NCBI GenBank assembly: GCA_958299035.1
Contig: CATQJL010000001.1
Coordinates: 15,450,305 to 15,514,304 of the forward strand
Length of the DNA: 64,000 bases
Source: Cylicocyclus nassatus
Lineage: Eukaryota > Nematoda > Chromadorea > Rhabditida > Strongylidae
Reading direction: 5' to 3'
Each line of letters starts with the position of its first letter. Positions within the stretch are counted from its first letter, which is position 1. The translations under genes were made by a program, and so were the position numbers. Below the pieces are notes generated by a model, which saw nothing but the letters and a program-made list of their open reading frames with translations, ran no database searches and was not told the DNA's origin. Shown here one piece after another: positions 34,108 to 46,368 of the stretch.

Positions 34108-35705
34108 ATCAATAAAAAGATCATACCATGTTGGCTTAGCTACAGCAAAATTCAATATCGGACTTTCCATTGTTCTATTTTTTGACAAAGTTCTCTAAGT
34201 AACCGACGCGTAGCCCCAGAGACTTGAATCATTTATTGTTAGCCAAAACCAGTTAGCGGTGGTTCTTGCTCATCTGACAGCAAAGGTGAGCTAACAATTC
34301 TTAGCCTTAACGGGATTCTTCCCAAGAGGCTTTTCCTGCATGTAGCAAGATGTTTGAGAGGTTGATTCTCAATATTGCACACTTTACAGGCTCTGACGAG
34401 GCGGCCAAGCAGAAATGTCAGCAATACATGCTATAATAATCATGGTGTTGGCTAAATCGAAGCAATTTACTCGACAAGTTAAGATTCATGGAAAGTCGAA
34501 CATGGAATATGATGAGCTTTTTCAGAGAATGATAATGTGAAGTGCAGAAAGCAACGTTACTAATTTTTCGTTCCTTGACAGAGAACAGAATTACTTGGAA
34601 AAAGATAATTGCTAGTGTGTCTAAATTTGGTGGAGATTGAGTAGAGGAATGGTTAACAGTCTTAAAGGTGAGGACATGTGATTGGTCTTACAAAGACCAA
34701 ATACATACCAGGTGTACTGTCTTCACACTCGAGTGCGTACGTACAGAAGTGTGTAGTAATAACAGGTGGGTGTACGACAACTATTAATCACTTCTTTCGG
34801 AAGGAAATCTTGAAAAGTTCGAATCTAGGTTAGGTGGTCAATTATTAAGCCACAAAGAACAACGCACCCTGTGATTTTTCCAATGTGCAGAATTAGGATC
34901 GAAGGCTAGACAGACTGTCTCGCTTAATCAAAAATCATCATACAATTAGCCTTGCACCTCTAATTGAATTAATTCATGGTCACACCTAACTATTTCCTTA
35001 CTTCCTTTTGAGGAAATCCTGCAATTTACTGCTATCTGCAAAGAGCTGAATGTTGCTCATATAATAACCATAAAAAGCTGAGCAGAGAAAACGTAAATTT
35101 CCAAAGAATTGCCTCTCAAACTGTCTCGCTTGAGCGAAAAAACGAAATGAGAAACCACCAGTTGTGTACCGATGGGCAGAGGAGGGGCGTTTGAAAGTTA
35201 CTTACACGTTTATAAAAATGGTCAGAGGGGCTTGTTTTCAATTTTGCATAACTAAAATAGCATTGGAAATTTTTCAAACTTCGCAGTGACGGCAGCCACG
35301 CCTCGTTTTCGTAAAACCTTAAGGTTTGCCTGCAAAAATATTGGAAAGCATCCCAAAATAGTTTTCTTAGTGCGTAGCCAACGCCACGCACCTTTGCCCA
35401 AGAAAATTCTTTGCTTCCTCCCCCTCCCCCGGAAAATGCTGAGTACGCTAATACTAACAAATTGATTTGATCCTTTCCAGGCACGTGCCCCGTTGCGTTC
35501 ATCCCTCGGAGAAGCGGGATTCAATAAAAGTTAGTCCTACGAATGATGTAGCAAAATAAAACAGTAACTTGTAAACGTTTTTGGCCGAATTGTTAGAACT
35601 CTTTATTAGTCAGGCATAGGGGAAAGTGGTAGACAGCAATGTATCCAAAGAGCACCTATTGCACCACCCACCTTTCTCTTCCAAAGGGTGTTGCTAATAT
35701 TTATA

Positions 35706-35840
35706 GGGTAGAGGAATGAAAGCCGCCAGTTTGGGCCGCCTCCGCGGACTGCTGGTCCTGGAACGACATGCAACAACACTGCGAAAGGGCCAGTTGGCCA
35801 CGAAAGTCGGCTCAAACTGGCGGCTTTCGTTCCCCCACCC
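35706..35840. mobile_element. Mutator-like MITE with perfect 9-bp target duplication
   Basis: ATATTTATA occurs at 35697-35705 and 35841-35849. The inverted ends are GGGTAGAGGAATGAAAGCCG and CGGCTTTCGTTCCCCCACCC, continuing through CCAGTTTG. A 9-bp duplication is diagnostic of Mutator/MULE-type transposition. Related half-copies occur at 1269-1321 and 26166-26217. Confidence 0.9.
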
Positions 35841-35849
35841 ATATTTATA

Positions 35850-36419
35850 TATGGTAGGATGACGAAATCTGATTCGGCACCCCATTGAATTCAGCTCGCA
35901 TAAACTCACTCGAATCAGTATTTGGAGATATTGCTCTCGGCAAGACTAGCAAGTAATCAGGTGAATCACTCTCTCTACGTGCGCTCACCTGGCTGCCCAA
36001 ATGGATAGAAAATGCAAGCTTGAGCAGTTCAAACCATGCCTTGATATAGCTATTACACCCTTAGTGCTTGAAGGAAGCATGCGCGCAAAACACTGGTCAT
36101 CTCAAGCTTCAAGGCTCCACAAATGTTATTTTATCTATTCAGTACGGACAAGGCGTGCCACATCCAGAACAAAGAACGGAAACACTCAGAGCATGAACAG
36201 TAACAAAAAAAATAATAAGCCCGTTATTAGCTCAAGTCCAGCTCCCAGATAGCTTATTAGAATAGAAAGGAGAAAGCTTGTTAGACTCTGTACTATCATA
36301 TATGAATAATATGAACGACAAGGAGTGAGGCATCATGTAAAATAGTGAGTTGATTTTAGTTTCTATGTGCATAGCTCTACTTGACAAAGTCACACTAGGT
36401 GATCCTAACCATTATTGAC
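35850..36419. other. Unassigned interval
   Basis: The open frame 36001-36252 is basic and polar with no recognised domain. Nothing else is supported. Confidence 0.4.
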
Positions 36420-36625
36420 GGTACAGACTACGGGCTTGAACGTGGTCCAACGTTATTCAAGTACTGCCGAGGTGAGCACTGACGATTCGGCACCCGAAGA
36501 TGGTTTACAGTTCCTCGAAATGTACTTTTGTGATTGGACAACACATTTAGAAAAACAACCAATAAAATTAGACCTTCCATGCTCCGGCGAAGTTGACGTC
36601 ATCGAAACGCTAGCCTAATCAATAG
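36420..36625 (+). mobile_element. PLE 3' remnant
   Basis: The final block 36581-36615 (GCTCCGGCGA .. CATCGAAACGCTAGCC) aligns in length and position with the tails at 34073 and 52584. The open frame before it (DDSAPEDGLQFLEMYFCDW) is not clearly PLE protein, so only the tail is supported. Confidence 0.35.
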
Positions 36626-37174
36626 GTTCTCAAAATCGTGGTTTTTGCTTGAGAATTCACATCTTATCAAGCTATGAAAAGCTCCATGAACAATCGAGCT
36701 CGGAGTTTTGTCAGAAGCAGACTGTTCATGTTAGCTTCCACAAGGGGAGTCAAGAGTATCTTGAGTAAGAAAGCTAAAGTGATTTTTTGATTCGATATTC
36801 AAAGCAATGTCGCAAGAAGTCATTTTGAGATTTTTTGCTTACGTGGGCCTATTCGCTATGCTGTATCCGAAGGTCCACATAGAAGAGCGCGAAGAAATCA
36901 GCAGGTGGGCGGAGTCTTCCACTCTGTTAATTCGCCCTCCCAACTCTTCCAAAACGTTCTTCTTGGTTTTGACTTCAAGTCACGTATTCGCGCTTGGCGG
37001 GTGACGGTGGTTAGAGTAACCGATTCAAGCGAGAAGAACGCTCCGGTAGCTGGGAGAGTGTTTTCGTATAGTGGAAGGCCCCGCTCACCTGCTAGTTCTC
37101 CCTCCTGCGTCAGAGCTCTTTTTCTCCGGCTTCCCGCTTTTCAGTGTGGATATTCGGAATCAGCATAGAGACTA

Positions 37175-37222
37175 GGTCCAGGTAAGCGAAACTTGAAAGA
37201 TTGACTTCTCACCCAGACACTG
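37175..37222 (+). repeat. MITE end of the AAGGCAGTGTC family
   Basis: CAGGTAAGCG then CAGACACTGCCTTTAA resembles 15395-15445 and the element ends at 42343 and 57948. The matching left end was not found, and the interval 36630-37630 otherwise shows nothing I can support. Confidence 0.45.
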
Positions 37223-37633
37223 CCTTTAACCGCATTACAAGTTCCTCCTCGACGTTCAAAAGTGTGCTCTGTTTTGTAAGATCTGAATTCGCAAAACACC
37301 AAAAGTTTCACACTGGTAGAAAAGGGAATTTTTTTACGGGATAAGAAGTTTAAAAGATGCAAAAATAATTTCTGCTTTGATGGTCACTTTGCAGCTTAGA
37401 AAAATCTTGAAACTTGCGTGGATGTGTTGTATACGCTCAAAATGTGAAGTGCAGTACGAGCTTCTCTAAGAAAGAAGCAAGTATTTACAGATCCCTACTA
37501 TTAACCAAAGTATAACACCTGAACAAGCAGTGAATAGAGAAAGTGGCGAACTGAACCTGACACTTGTAGAAAATATCAAAGCCATCGGTAAGGGGAGTCA
37601 AGAAACAAACCAGACAGCTTATGATGGGGTTCA

Positions 37634-37740
37634 CCTAGAATCAATGAAGAAAGTGCCTGTAGGCCAAATGCACATGCCCAGGAAACCGACGAAAGCATAA
37701 TGATGATGACCATGACCGATGCTGCTGAATATTACAATAT
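37634..37740 (-). CDS. Possible exon, unknown
   Basis: After an ATATTCAG acceptor the minus strand reads SIGHGHHHYAFVGFLGMCIW, then PTGTFFIDSR, ending at TCTAG|GTGAAC. It has histidine-rich then hydrophobic character. No flanking exon was found. It could be chance. Confidence 0.2.
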
Positions 37741-40070
37741 TCGACAATATTAGACAGACAGTATTCGCGTATAGAGAACGAAGTGGGGAGGGAAGAGATA
37801 AGTAGTCGACGAGACTCCATCCATACAACCACCCTGGGTACTTTGATTCTATCAAACTAAGTTTTGTTTGAAAGATCGATCATGAACAGAGGCCTGTGCG
37901 CAAATCGAATGATTGAGAAAAACCGCCGAGACATGTTGCTGAACCAGACAATATTCGCATTTTATAGAAGGCGAAGCGGGAGGGTAGCAGATAAGATACC
38001 AAAGTTTCTTAGATCTTGCAGAGCCTAGTAAGGCTTGAAGTTCGTGTTACGTTCTATTCAAACTTTGAAAAATCTTCTACTGCGCACCGGTACACTTAAC
38101 GAGCTACATCTACATCATACAATAAGCGAATCATGCAAGTCACTATCAACTGTCTCTCGAAACCGCTGTTTATATAAAACCTCTGCTGATTTATCGCTAC
38201 TGCTCAATATCGAAGACAAATACATCGTTTGCTGTTCTCACGTCATCCATTATACTTAGGTGTCACGTGTGACATAGTGTGGTAGACTGGGTGTGGCGGA
38301 TTTCTAACATTTTCGATAATGATGGTTCCACCATGGAAAAAGCGTGAAACAAGAGACTAGCCAGAAGAAAATGAGTGTGAAGAATACTCATTACAAAATG
38401 ACCGTGGCCTTTTCACAGTCTCGCTTACACTTCAAACGTTTAAAATCAATTTTGCTGCATTCTATTACCGTAGAACACCGCAGAGGAGGATCCAAAAGCT
38501 TCCTGTGCATCATGTTCTTTGACTTTGTAAAGCAATATTTGCGATAGTTGACATCGTGGTTTTGAATCTGAGATCTTGGATGTTGCTAGACTTAAACTGC
38601 GTTTCACTTCTCATGAATATGCACAAGAATACTTTGTTGGGACGTGGGCGTTGATTTTCATGGCGCGAGCGGTTCCGAGCCGATTTTCTCTCATTGGGAG
38701 CGGTGTTTAAGGAAGTTGAGGAGTTCGAACATCTCGACAACTAGACTGAGGTCTTCTAGACGAGCCATCGCTCAAGCGAAGATGCAGAAACCAAGTGTAA
38801 GGTTTGAAAAGAAGAACGCTGCGGCAACCCTAGCCTTTTCGGCACAGGAGACAAATTAGCGCATTGCTGTAAATGCAAGGGTACTGCGACCGCGTCTCTA
38901 GCATTGGCAGTTGCGTCCTGCCGTTCATTTAACGTTCGAATTTTGAACAAAGTCCACATTTTTGGAATCACTACAATTAGTAAACCCACATAAGAGAAAT
39001 CTGAAAATTGATGCTCGATCATTACCTTTCAGTGGATGCCACGGTAAAAATAATCAAAATAATTTCATCATACGAACGCAACAAAGGGCACCGAATCCCA
39101 TATGCACTCTACAGCACTTTTCCCCTAGTATAAGACATACTCGGTCCGGCGGCCGACGTTCGAGTCTTGATCAAGTTGGCAATGTAGTGATGGTTGTTTC
39201 GTCTTTTGTTTGAGAACAACAGACAAAGTTGCTTTGCATGGAATCTACACTCATTCATGTTAAATGACTAAGAATCTATTTTCATTGAGGCCACCGTGTA
39301 GCAGAGAAAATGCGCTGATAGGGACCTTTCCCACCTAAAGCGAAGTCAACAGTTGCACGGCTTTGTCCTTCAACCCATGTGCATGGTTTAAACTCTCAGC
39401 CATTAGCGTTGGCGGCTTCTCCCAGCAGCAATAAAACGCTATCCTGACGTAGCATACATGGCGTATGTCAATTAATAACTACAAGCTTCTTTCTTTTTAT
39501 GATCTTATTTCTTTCCGATAGACATAAATACATCTGCCTATTTCTGTGCTCTACACAGAAGTCTATACTTCTCGCCGTTAACCGTGTCTCGTCATCCGAC
39601 ACAGTCGCTCGTGGACATCCAAACATCGATAAAGTGAAACGGAATGACTGCGCTTACTCCTAGGTTGGTTGTAGGCAACATAGATAAGATTGATTTACAA
39701 TTTAAACACTCACATTTTTCAATATAGTAAGCTGCTAAAGTATAGAACTCAGCTCGCTGCCTTCACGCGTTGTAATCGCCTGTGATTTTTTTCTTCGGGT
39801 CTTCAGAGATCACTGCACAGCAGATTTGCAACCTTAAGATTTTATTGAATCATTTGTAGCTTTCGCTACTACAGGAGTACTGCATACGCAGCTTACTCTC
39901 CAGAAAAGTCGAAAGTGACTGGAGATAACGGAAAAAAGTACATATTCTTTAATCCCACCATATACACTCGATCTGTAAGTTTTCTAAGCTCAATTACAAC
40001 GCATGCAGAAAAATGATTTTTCTTACTGTAAACAGATATGGTTTGAAAACACTCATTGCTTAGCGACTTG

Positions 40071-40330
40071 CTACCAAAAAATGTTCGTGTTAAAGGTGCC
40101 GAGGTTCAAAAGGTGATGTATGAGATGATATTGATTTTTTTGAACAGTGGATACAACGTGGCTCAATGGGCAAAAGCAATATAAACAATCGATCAAATCA
40201 TCAAATTCATCGGTAAAAGTAGCAGTACTGAAAGAAATGCAAATGAGCCACTTACGCAAGATCAAGAAACAAGTGCAAGTTCTTGTGCAGACTGCTGCGA
40301 TAATATGGAAAGAAGACCCGCCTTGAACAT
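40071..40330 (-). CDS. Possible two-exon coding fragment, unknown
   Basis: A frame ending KNLHLFLDLA with a GTAAGT donor (40257) joins in phase across a short intron (CTTTCAG acceptor near 40229). The next exon reads TATFTDEFDDLIDCLYCFCP and HVVSTVQKNQYHLIHHLLNL, to a TAG near 40074. Splice signals are good, but no family is recognised and upstream exons are missing. Confidence 0.25.
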
Positions 40331-41906
40331 AACTCTTCTGATAAAAAAAACTTTGTTTATGAGAGCGATGAGACAGTGCGCATATGGAACGATTGAGAAG
40401 AACATGATCTCAATAACAAACACCAGCAACAAATACAATCACGAAACGCGATACTTTGCAATCCAGAGAAGAAGGGGAATGAGACTACGAAGAACTTACA
40501 GTTTTGTTGAGCCAGGCTATCAAGGTGATCTTACGTGTAGAAAACGTATGTGCAAGATGTCGTTGTTCACAGAAACTGAATTTTACTGCGCATGATGCTC
40601 ACCATCCTTTCTCTACCACTATTACCACAAAAAAAGGCCAATAATCTATGGCTATTGCAGTGAAAAGACGTCGGTAGCCGTTTAACCAACATCGGCTCTT
40701 TATGAATCTGTCGATTAATAATACCAGTACACTGGGTCTTATGATAATTTGAAAAGACCGATCACCTCACCTTCTAAACAAAGTTTTTTCTTAAGGGAGA
40801 GGTTAAGGTGGAGGGCAGACGTTGAAGGCACCTTTCATCCTAAGTTGAGACCCTTAAGCTTTTGGCAGCTTATGATAGTAGGGCCCCTATTAAATCAATA
40901 ACCAAGTCGCGGCGCAAAATGTTGCTTCGGAAGCGAGAAAATCGCTCCGGAATAACGAAGACGCACGATCACCTCAAATGGCACCGCCCTCTCCATCCAT
41001 GCCCGCCTATCCGTGCGCGCCCAGCCAATCACCGTTCCGAAAAGTCGGCCTGTGTTTAACTGTTTACTTTTTATTTGTTTAACCATAGCAGCTGGGCTTT
41101 CCAGCTTCCATCATACCTGCGATAATCCTACAAAAACAGGCCATTTTGCGTCAACCTTTTTCCCTTCTGCGCATGCTGGTGGACCGCAATGAGGCGCTGG
41201 AAAGCCAAGAAGGCGAAAGTTTGTTGTAGATGAAATAGTCTTTGCAATGAAATTTGTATTTCTGAAAAAAGTTCAACCTGCTTGAAGCTATAGTAATTTG
41301 AAAAAAATTTTCGCAAGTGCGCGGAACTTTCTTTACGACCTAATAATACATTTTCTCATCTATAAACAATTTTTGGTTTGCAGCGTTCGTAATATACTCT
41401 AGTTGGTCTGAAACCATGTTTTATTTCATTAGCGAAAGCCTTGAGCTGGCATGTGCAGTCGTGCTGGCGCCGTTCGATAGCAAAGGACAGCAGCGAAAGT
41501 CACACTATCTCCAACAATTAAGTTTTGCTGGAATCTGCTCAATTTCTTCTCTTTTCAATTGTTCTTCCGTAATTCGTAGTCGGCGTCAACGAAATATGGA
41601 GCAGCATAAACTTCACAAGTAATGAGACAATGAGCAGTAACTGAGAGTGTGTACTGTAAGTGGTAAAATTTCGTGGTTTAAACACATTATTCACGGCTTT
41701 CATGGAGAAATTTCCCAAGTAAGGTTGTCTCGACAAGTTTTTTGCAGCAGAACATAAGATCGTTCACACATGAGCTTTTTCGCAGGGTTAAAAGGTCACA
41801 CTGACCTAAACATAATCTGCAGTCAAGGAGTCGTGTATACTTGATGATCGTTCTTCGAAAAGTGATGGGCGCTATGGTCCTTAAGCTAGTTGTACCGATG
41901 CATCTT

Positions 41907-42343
41907 AAAGGCAGTGTCCCCGGCAGATTTTGCATTTCCATCTTTTTGCATATTTTGGGCCTTTTCTACCTGTAGACCCCGAATATGAGCTTTAATATGA
42001 ATGAAAAGACCTTTTCCATGGAGTTCCCAATTTCCAAAAGTCAACTTGGACGAGAATTTCAATGGAAAGTTGGGAGGCCCTGGCACGAATACCCTGGTGC
42101 CTGTAATTTTTGCTTTGGATAGCATGCAAAATGCGAGAGAGCGGTCGTGGGATCCCGCGCCGAACGGTCAGCGAAGACGTCTCAGCGCGCGCCGATTAGG
42201 GTTGCGCGCGCCAGTTCAAGGGCTACTTTCTCGGCCCATGGGGAACATCCACCAGCCGGACTGCGCCCTGGGGTCAGTAGGATGACCAGGAACCCCACCA
42301 CAGCAATATCCCCCAGGGCGCGAATCTGCCTTGACACTGCCTT
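41907..42343. mobile_element. MITE with AAGGCAGTGTC inverted ends
   Basis: AAAGGCAGTGTCCCCGGCAG at 41907 and the inverted CTGCCTTGACACTGCCTT ending at 42343. It is the same terminus class as 57346-57948. The GC-rich centre (42140-42260) is unlike the surrounding AT-rich DNA. Confidence 0.65.
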
Positions 42344-42586
42344 CAATGTATATTCAGTGATAAAATTGTGTTGATTTGCCTCTTGTATCGTTTCTTGTGT
42401 AAGTTTGATAATGAGAGAAGCAAAGGCAAATCAGAAGGCAGTTCCTTGTCCGCACCCGCGGTAGTCGCTCTTCTTTTCTTATTTTCTAGCCCGCGTCACA
42501 TTTTTATAGCGCTAAGTAAGCTTGTCCTACATAAGTCGAGTACCGAACTATTGTCTTAGTGATGCCGCTAAGTAAGCATACATCTA

Positions 42587-42833
42587 TCATGACTTAGAAT
42601 AAGCGGCTTAATCTGAAGTTGTGTGGAGTTTGTCCGTTACGAAATTACAGTGAGGAATGATTTACGATACTAAACATCATGTGAGGTTAAGATAGCGAGT
42701 ATGGTTCATTTTTAACTACGGCTCACTTTGCAATAAACCGAACAATGACTTGAGAGACAAGCTCTCAGAAAGTGAGTTTACCACGGTTCACGGTGCCAGT
42801 GCGAACCTCTGCGAAGCAGAGGTGAAGCACTGG
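42587..42833 (+). mobile_element. Non-autonomous Helitron, 247 bp (family H1)
   Basis: It begins TCATGACTTAGAATAAGCGG after an A. It ends CTGG (a CTRR terminus) before a T. Eleven bases from the end is a hairpin CCTCTGC-GAA-GCAGAGG, itself enclosed by CCAGTGC/GCACTGG. These are textbook Helitron ends: TC start, 3' hairpin, CTRR, A|T target. Identical-length copy at 47773-48019 (minus); longer relative at 51720-51986. Confidence 0.9.
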
Positions 42834-45801
42834 TAATATGATATCATGACACATCGAACTTAGCTTTTTTCGATACTGAGTTGACCCAACCTTAATTCTA
42901 TCAAATTAGGCCGTCAAGTACTTTCCACGCAATTCTGGAAGTTTTGAGGAGCACCTCTTCTCAATGGAAAGGCCTATCATGTGATTGAACAAAGCAAATC
43001 CAAGCCACTTTCTCTATCGAACCTTTGGGCTAAAATACTTTCAATTTCGATTGTGCACTCGCATGCGTGAAGCTGGTACTGAAAGGATAGGAGGAGCCTA
43101 TAATATGCAAGTGTATGTTGCAGCATTTGGGAGTTCCAATGCGTTTAGGAAAGTGGAGTTGTGAGCTCGGTCAAAATCACATATTTTCAATTTTTTGGCC
43201 TCCACTTTTGTAAATATCATCATTCATAACCGCGCTCAATGGTCTTGTAGAGTTCGTTTTTCTCTATTTAACGTTGTGCTTGTGACGAATGCCTTACTTT
43301 TTATTTCCATAGTGAAACTTTGCCTGAATGCAAAGTTCAAAGACTTTTTTTATTAACTTGACGAGGTGAAGCCAGCTATACGATATAAATTGCGCAATTA
43401 CACTATTTTCAGACGGCCAACTATGGTCAAACGATCTATTTTTTGGGACACTCTCTATAACAATGATTTTAGGACATCTTTATTGTGAAAGATTAACTCA
43501 TAGACAGAAAGTAAAGCAGTCATGATGGATCGATTTGTTGATAACCGATCAGCCAAGACGAATGCGACCGCCGCCAGGGCCTCCACCGTATCCTCCATAT
43601 CCTCCACCCCCATAATAAGGTCCACCTGAATAGTGACGCGGAGCATAGCCAATGATACTTCTTCTAGAATTTAGATTGCAATAAGCCCACCTCCGAATAT
43701 ACGGCCCTCAACGCCAACAATGAACATAAGAACAACTATTAGGTAATTGAACATTGCAATCATAATGCTTGAAGGACTGAAAAAAGAAATTAGTAAGACA
43801 AATTGCACAGCTTCAAATAAAAATAGACTTGTGAGAAGGATTTTGATTTGGCTGATGTACACTGGATTGGCAGCTGATACATGAATGGCGAGAAAAATTT
43901 TTTGGCTTCGAATTCTTTGAAGCAGAAGAATTCATTTCTAGCTATCAATTCCCCTGTTCAAGAACAATAATCAAGAGCAACTGATTGTTTAATAACAGCG
44001 TAAAATTGGATTATATGCCAGGAGAAGGAGAAAGAGCGCATGCCTCAGGAAGTGGAGCACTGAAAGATCATACAAGTGCGATGCTATTTAAGTGACCTAT
44101 GCAATCATTATGCCATTTTGTGATTCCCATCACATCAACAACATTAGAAACCATTTAAAGTGTTCCTTCGCTTAGCAAAAGCATGTACATTACGAAATCC
44201 TAATCAGGTCCCTCACTGCTTCGAAATGCATTGCCACGCTGAACCTTTTATCCCTATTATAGGCCTAATGCCTTCGAAAGATAGCTGAAACATATTCCTG
44301 CATTAAAAAATTTACATCAACAATTTGCAGTTTTGCTTTGGTTTTCAGTCTTATGCTTTATGCCTTTTTGGAACACAACAAGTTTGTGTTCCTACACAAG
44401 AGTAGTTTGGATTTTGAATTTCATGATAAAGTTCTAAATACAACTAAAGAAATATATTACAACTATAATAAATGCAATACAACATACCAATATACTTCAA
44501 AAGCTCGTTCAAGGGCTTCCCTGCAAATTTCTTAAAATGATTATTGACGGGCACTCCAATTTCCATTGGCCAACGTCTCATATTTACCTTGCCCAGCTTT
44601 GACTAAGTTTTAGAGTCACCTTCGCAACTTCAGACGAGTAAACTCCAGTAACCAGCAGGTAAACCATTACCTACCAAACACATGGAAGATTTCGATGGGA
44701 ATTAAAACTCATTGCTTGCCAAAAATTTATACTGAAAAGTATTAGGTTGTACTAAAAGTAAACTCCATTTCCAAACAAATTGAGCTGTTCTCGTTTTCCT
44801 AATAGACCTAAGGTAACATTCGGTAGAACAAAGCAAGGGCGCTTATATATAGGTTGCGGTCATTAATTTTTCGCATTTTACATCCGTGAAAAAATACAAC
44901 GAATGCATACAATGAGATTGTATGCGTATATAACATTGTTAGTAAAAGCAAGTAGGAAGTTCGTAATTTTTTCTTGACTGATTTCCAAGTTTCCTCTTTC
45001 TTAAACCTCGGCATTGTTTATTGCTGTGTTACTAGGTGAGTAAGCCGACCGAGGTTAGTAGTATACAAGTAACTAGTGGCATCGAAGGCTGCTCTAACAT
45101 CCGCTCCCCGACGGTGGAGGAAGCCTTTGAAGAAAAAGACTTGTTCGAAACGTTAAGCTGTCACTAATAAAGATCTATTAGGTTGATGCATAATTCCTGC
45201 ACCAAAATAGGTAAAGACTGCAATAATTTGGAATAATCCTATATCCCAGATAGGATTCGATATATCAGTGGATAAAGCAAACCTAGCTCTACAAGATAGT
45301 GCTTGAAGTTCTGCAGCAGCTTTGATCCAAGCGAAGATTGAAACCAGAAACAAAAAAGATCCAAGCGCCCCAAAAAACCAGGAAAAATTGGAAGTCCTTT
45401 CAGAAAAATCCTTCAAAATTCCTAACTTGCTCATGCATTTCATTTCGTATAAGACATTTTTCTATGCAGTTGCTGTATTATTCTCTCAGCTAAGTTGAGA
45501 AAACGAAGCTTTTCACGTTTTTGCCAAATTAGTGCTGAGGTGTTCTAGCACTATCAGTTGTATAGTACATGCCGTTGGCAGTGAAACTTTAGATTTTCAG
45601 CCTTCTAGAACAGCTAGTTCACGAGAAATGAGAATCTAGCTTTCTTTATCCAAATTTTTCTTGCCTAGTTGCTAAAAGTTCAATATTTCTCGTAAATCAG
45701 CTGCTGTTAAAAGCTAAAAATTCACACTCACGCTTCTTACACAACTGTCAGTGCTAGAACATCCCAACATTATCTTGAAAAAAACATAAAAAAACTTCAT
45801 T
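42834..45801 (+). repeat. Triplicated segment, copy B, plus half of the foldback
   Basis: The segment is homologous to 4857-8051. It starts at the base immediately after the Helitron CTGG end, and the flank left of the Helitron is unrelated to the flank in copies A and C. It ends at 45801 inside the foldback centre. It lacks the Harbinger-like MITE that copy A has at 7787, and its foldback has only the left half. Confidence 0.9.
43549..43763 (-). CDS. Glycine-rich secreted peptide gene, copy B (best preserved)
   Basis: An ATG at 43763 opens a signal peptide, MIAMFNYLIVVLMFIVGVEG, followed by RIFGGGLIAI and a stop. One frame over, the sequence reads SRRSIIGYAPRHYSGGPYYG, then GGGYGGYGGGPGGGRIRLG and a stop at 43549. 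This is the most complete Gly/Tyr tail of the three copies. The total span is 71 codons plus two bases. A single-base frame change around 43680, or an unusual short intron, would be needed to join the parts; a 39-bp GTATAT..CTAG interval exists but does not restore phase. Small Gly/Tyr-rich secreted peptides are common in nematode epidermis and defence; function here is inference. It may be an expressed gene with unrecognised splicing, or a pseudogene. Confidence 0.5.
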
Positions 45802-45809
45802 GTTCAACT

Positions 45810-46368
45810 TCATGTTCGTTTAGTTGTTCGTTCGTTATAGAAACGCGCGCCACTTAACCGATCCGGTTGAAACTTCGCACACGTATATTTTCGACCCCGG
45901 CGGTGGTTTAGAGCTACTTTCCGCGGCGCTTCGCCGGGCCATTCTATCGATCTATTGATTTGTTTACTCAAATCTAAGAAAATGAAGGGCCATCATGGCA
46001 ACCGATCATTTTTACATATAAGCATGTAAGCAGGGGCGGTAAAGTCCATTTTAGTCTTAAAGTTGGTAGAGTGCGGCAATTAGTCTGAAAGCGCTTTATG
46101 CGCATGTTAGAAGAAATCTAGAGGCGTAAGTTTACAAGTTCTGTTGGCTTAACTAACTTGAAGTCTCGCGTGAGACCGGGGTCACCAGCTACTCATTTAT
46201 AAGGAAATGGTTAGAAATCGAAGTGGCCGATCCAAACAAGCTACATACCATTATATGCAGCATGTAACTTCATAGCAACTTCACAACTACATAAGATTTC
46301 AAAACTGTCTTCTGTATCTGCTGAACGCCTTTGTTGACGAAGTTACGAGCAGCTTTACTGCGAGAAAA
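45810..46368 (+). mobile_element. Helitron-related body, no clear ends
   Basis: TAGAAACGCGCGCCACTTAA and CGACCCCGGCGGTGGTTTAG resemble 47112-47175 inside the adjacent Helitron. AAGGGCCATCATG and AGGGGCGGTAAAG have counterparts further along. It is an older, diverged copy of that element. Confidence 0.55.

Larger units (their letters stand above)
31700..34120 (+). mobile_element. Penelope-like retroelement, copy 2 (5'-truncated, interrupted)
   Basis: PLEs encode a reverse transcriptase fused to a GIY-YIG endonuclease. Here the recognisable part starts in the RT C-terminal region (31752-31870: WLPFLNVLVYLSEGEWRTK, then NKNILVHCRSAHPR). It continues through VPYCLPYVSEELSKAVGTCL, DIPPSNLKRRLIRNRAYD and the zinc-finger-like CLDPNCAICSYDEYGDC. 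The endonuclease follows (YLVTCLSC.EMYFGKTQRAL) and then the C-terminal KTLEAFW and ELASYQTLCDFD blocks. Frameshifts and stops break it. A Harbinger-like MITE (32436-32675) and a TTAA-flanked element (32875-33876) are inserted. The 3' tail carries the GCGAAACATCAGCC motif and then AATAAA. It is a non-functional relative of the PLE at 50921. Confidence 0.85.

Noticed and set aside
41280..41336. A TTAGGTCGTAAAG mariner-type end on the minus strand
   Set aside because: No matching second end was found within a reasonable distance, so no element is called.
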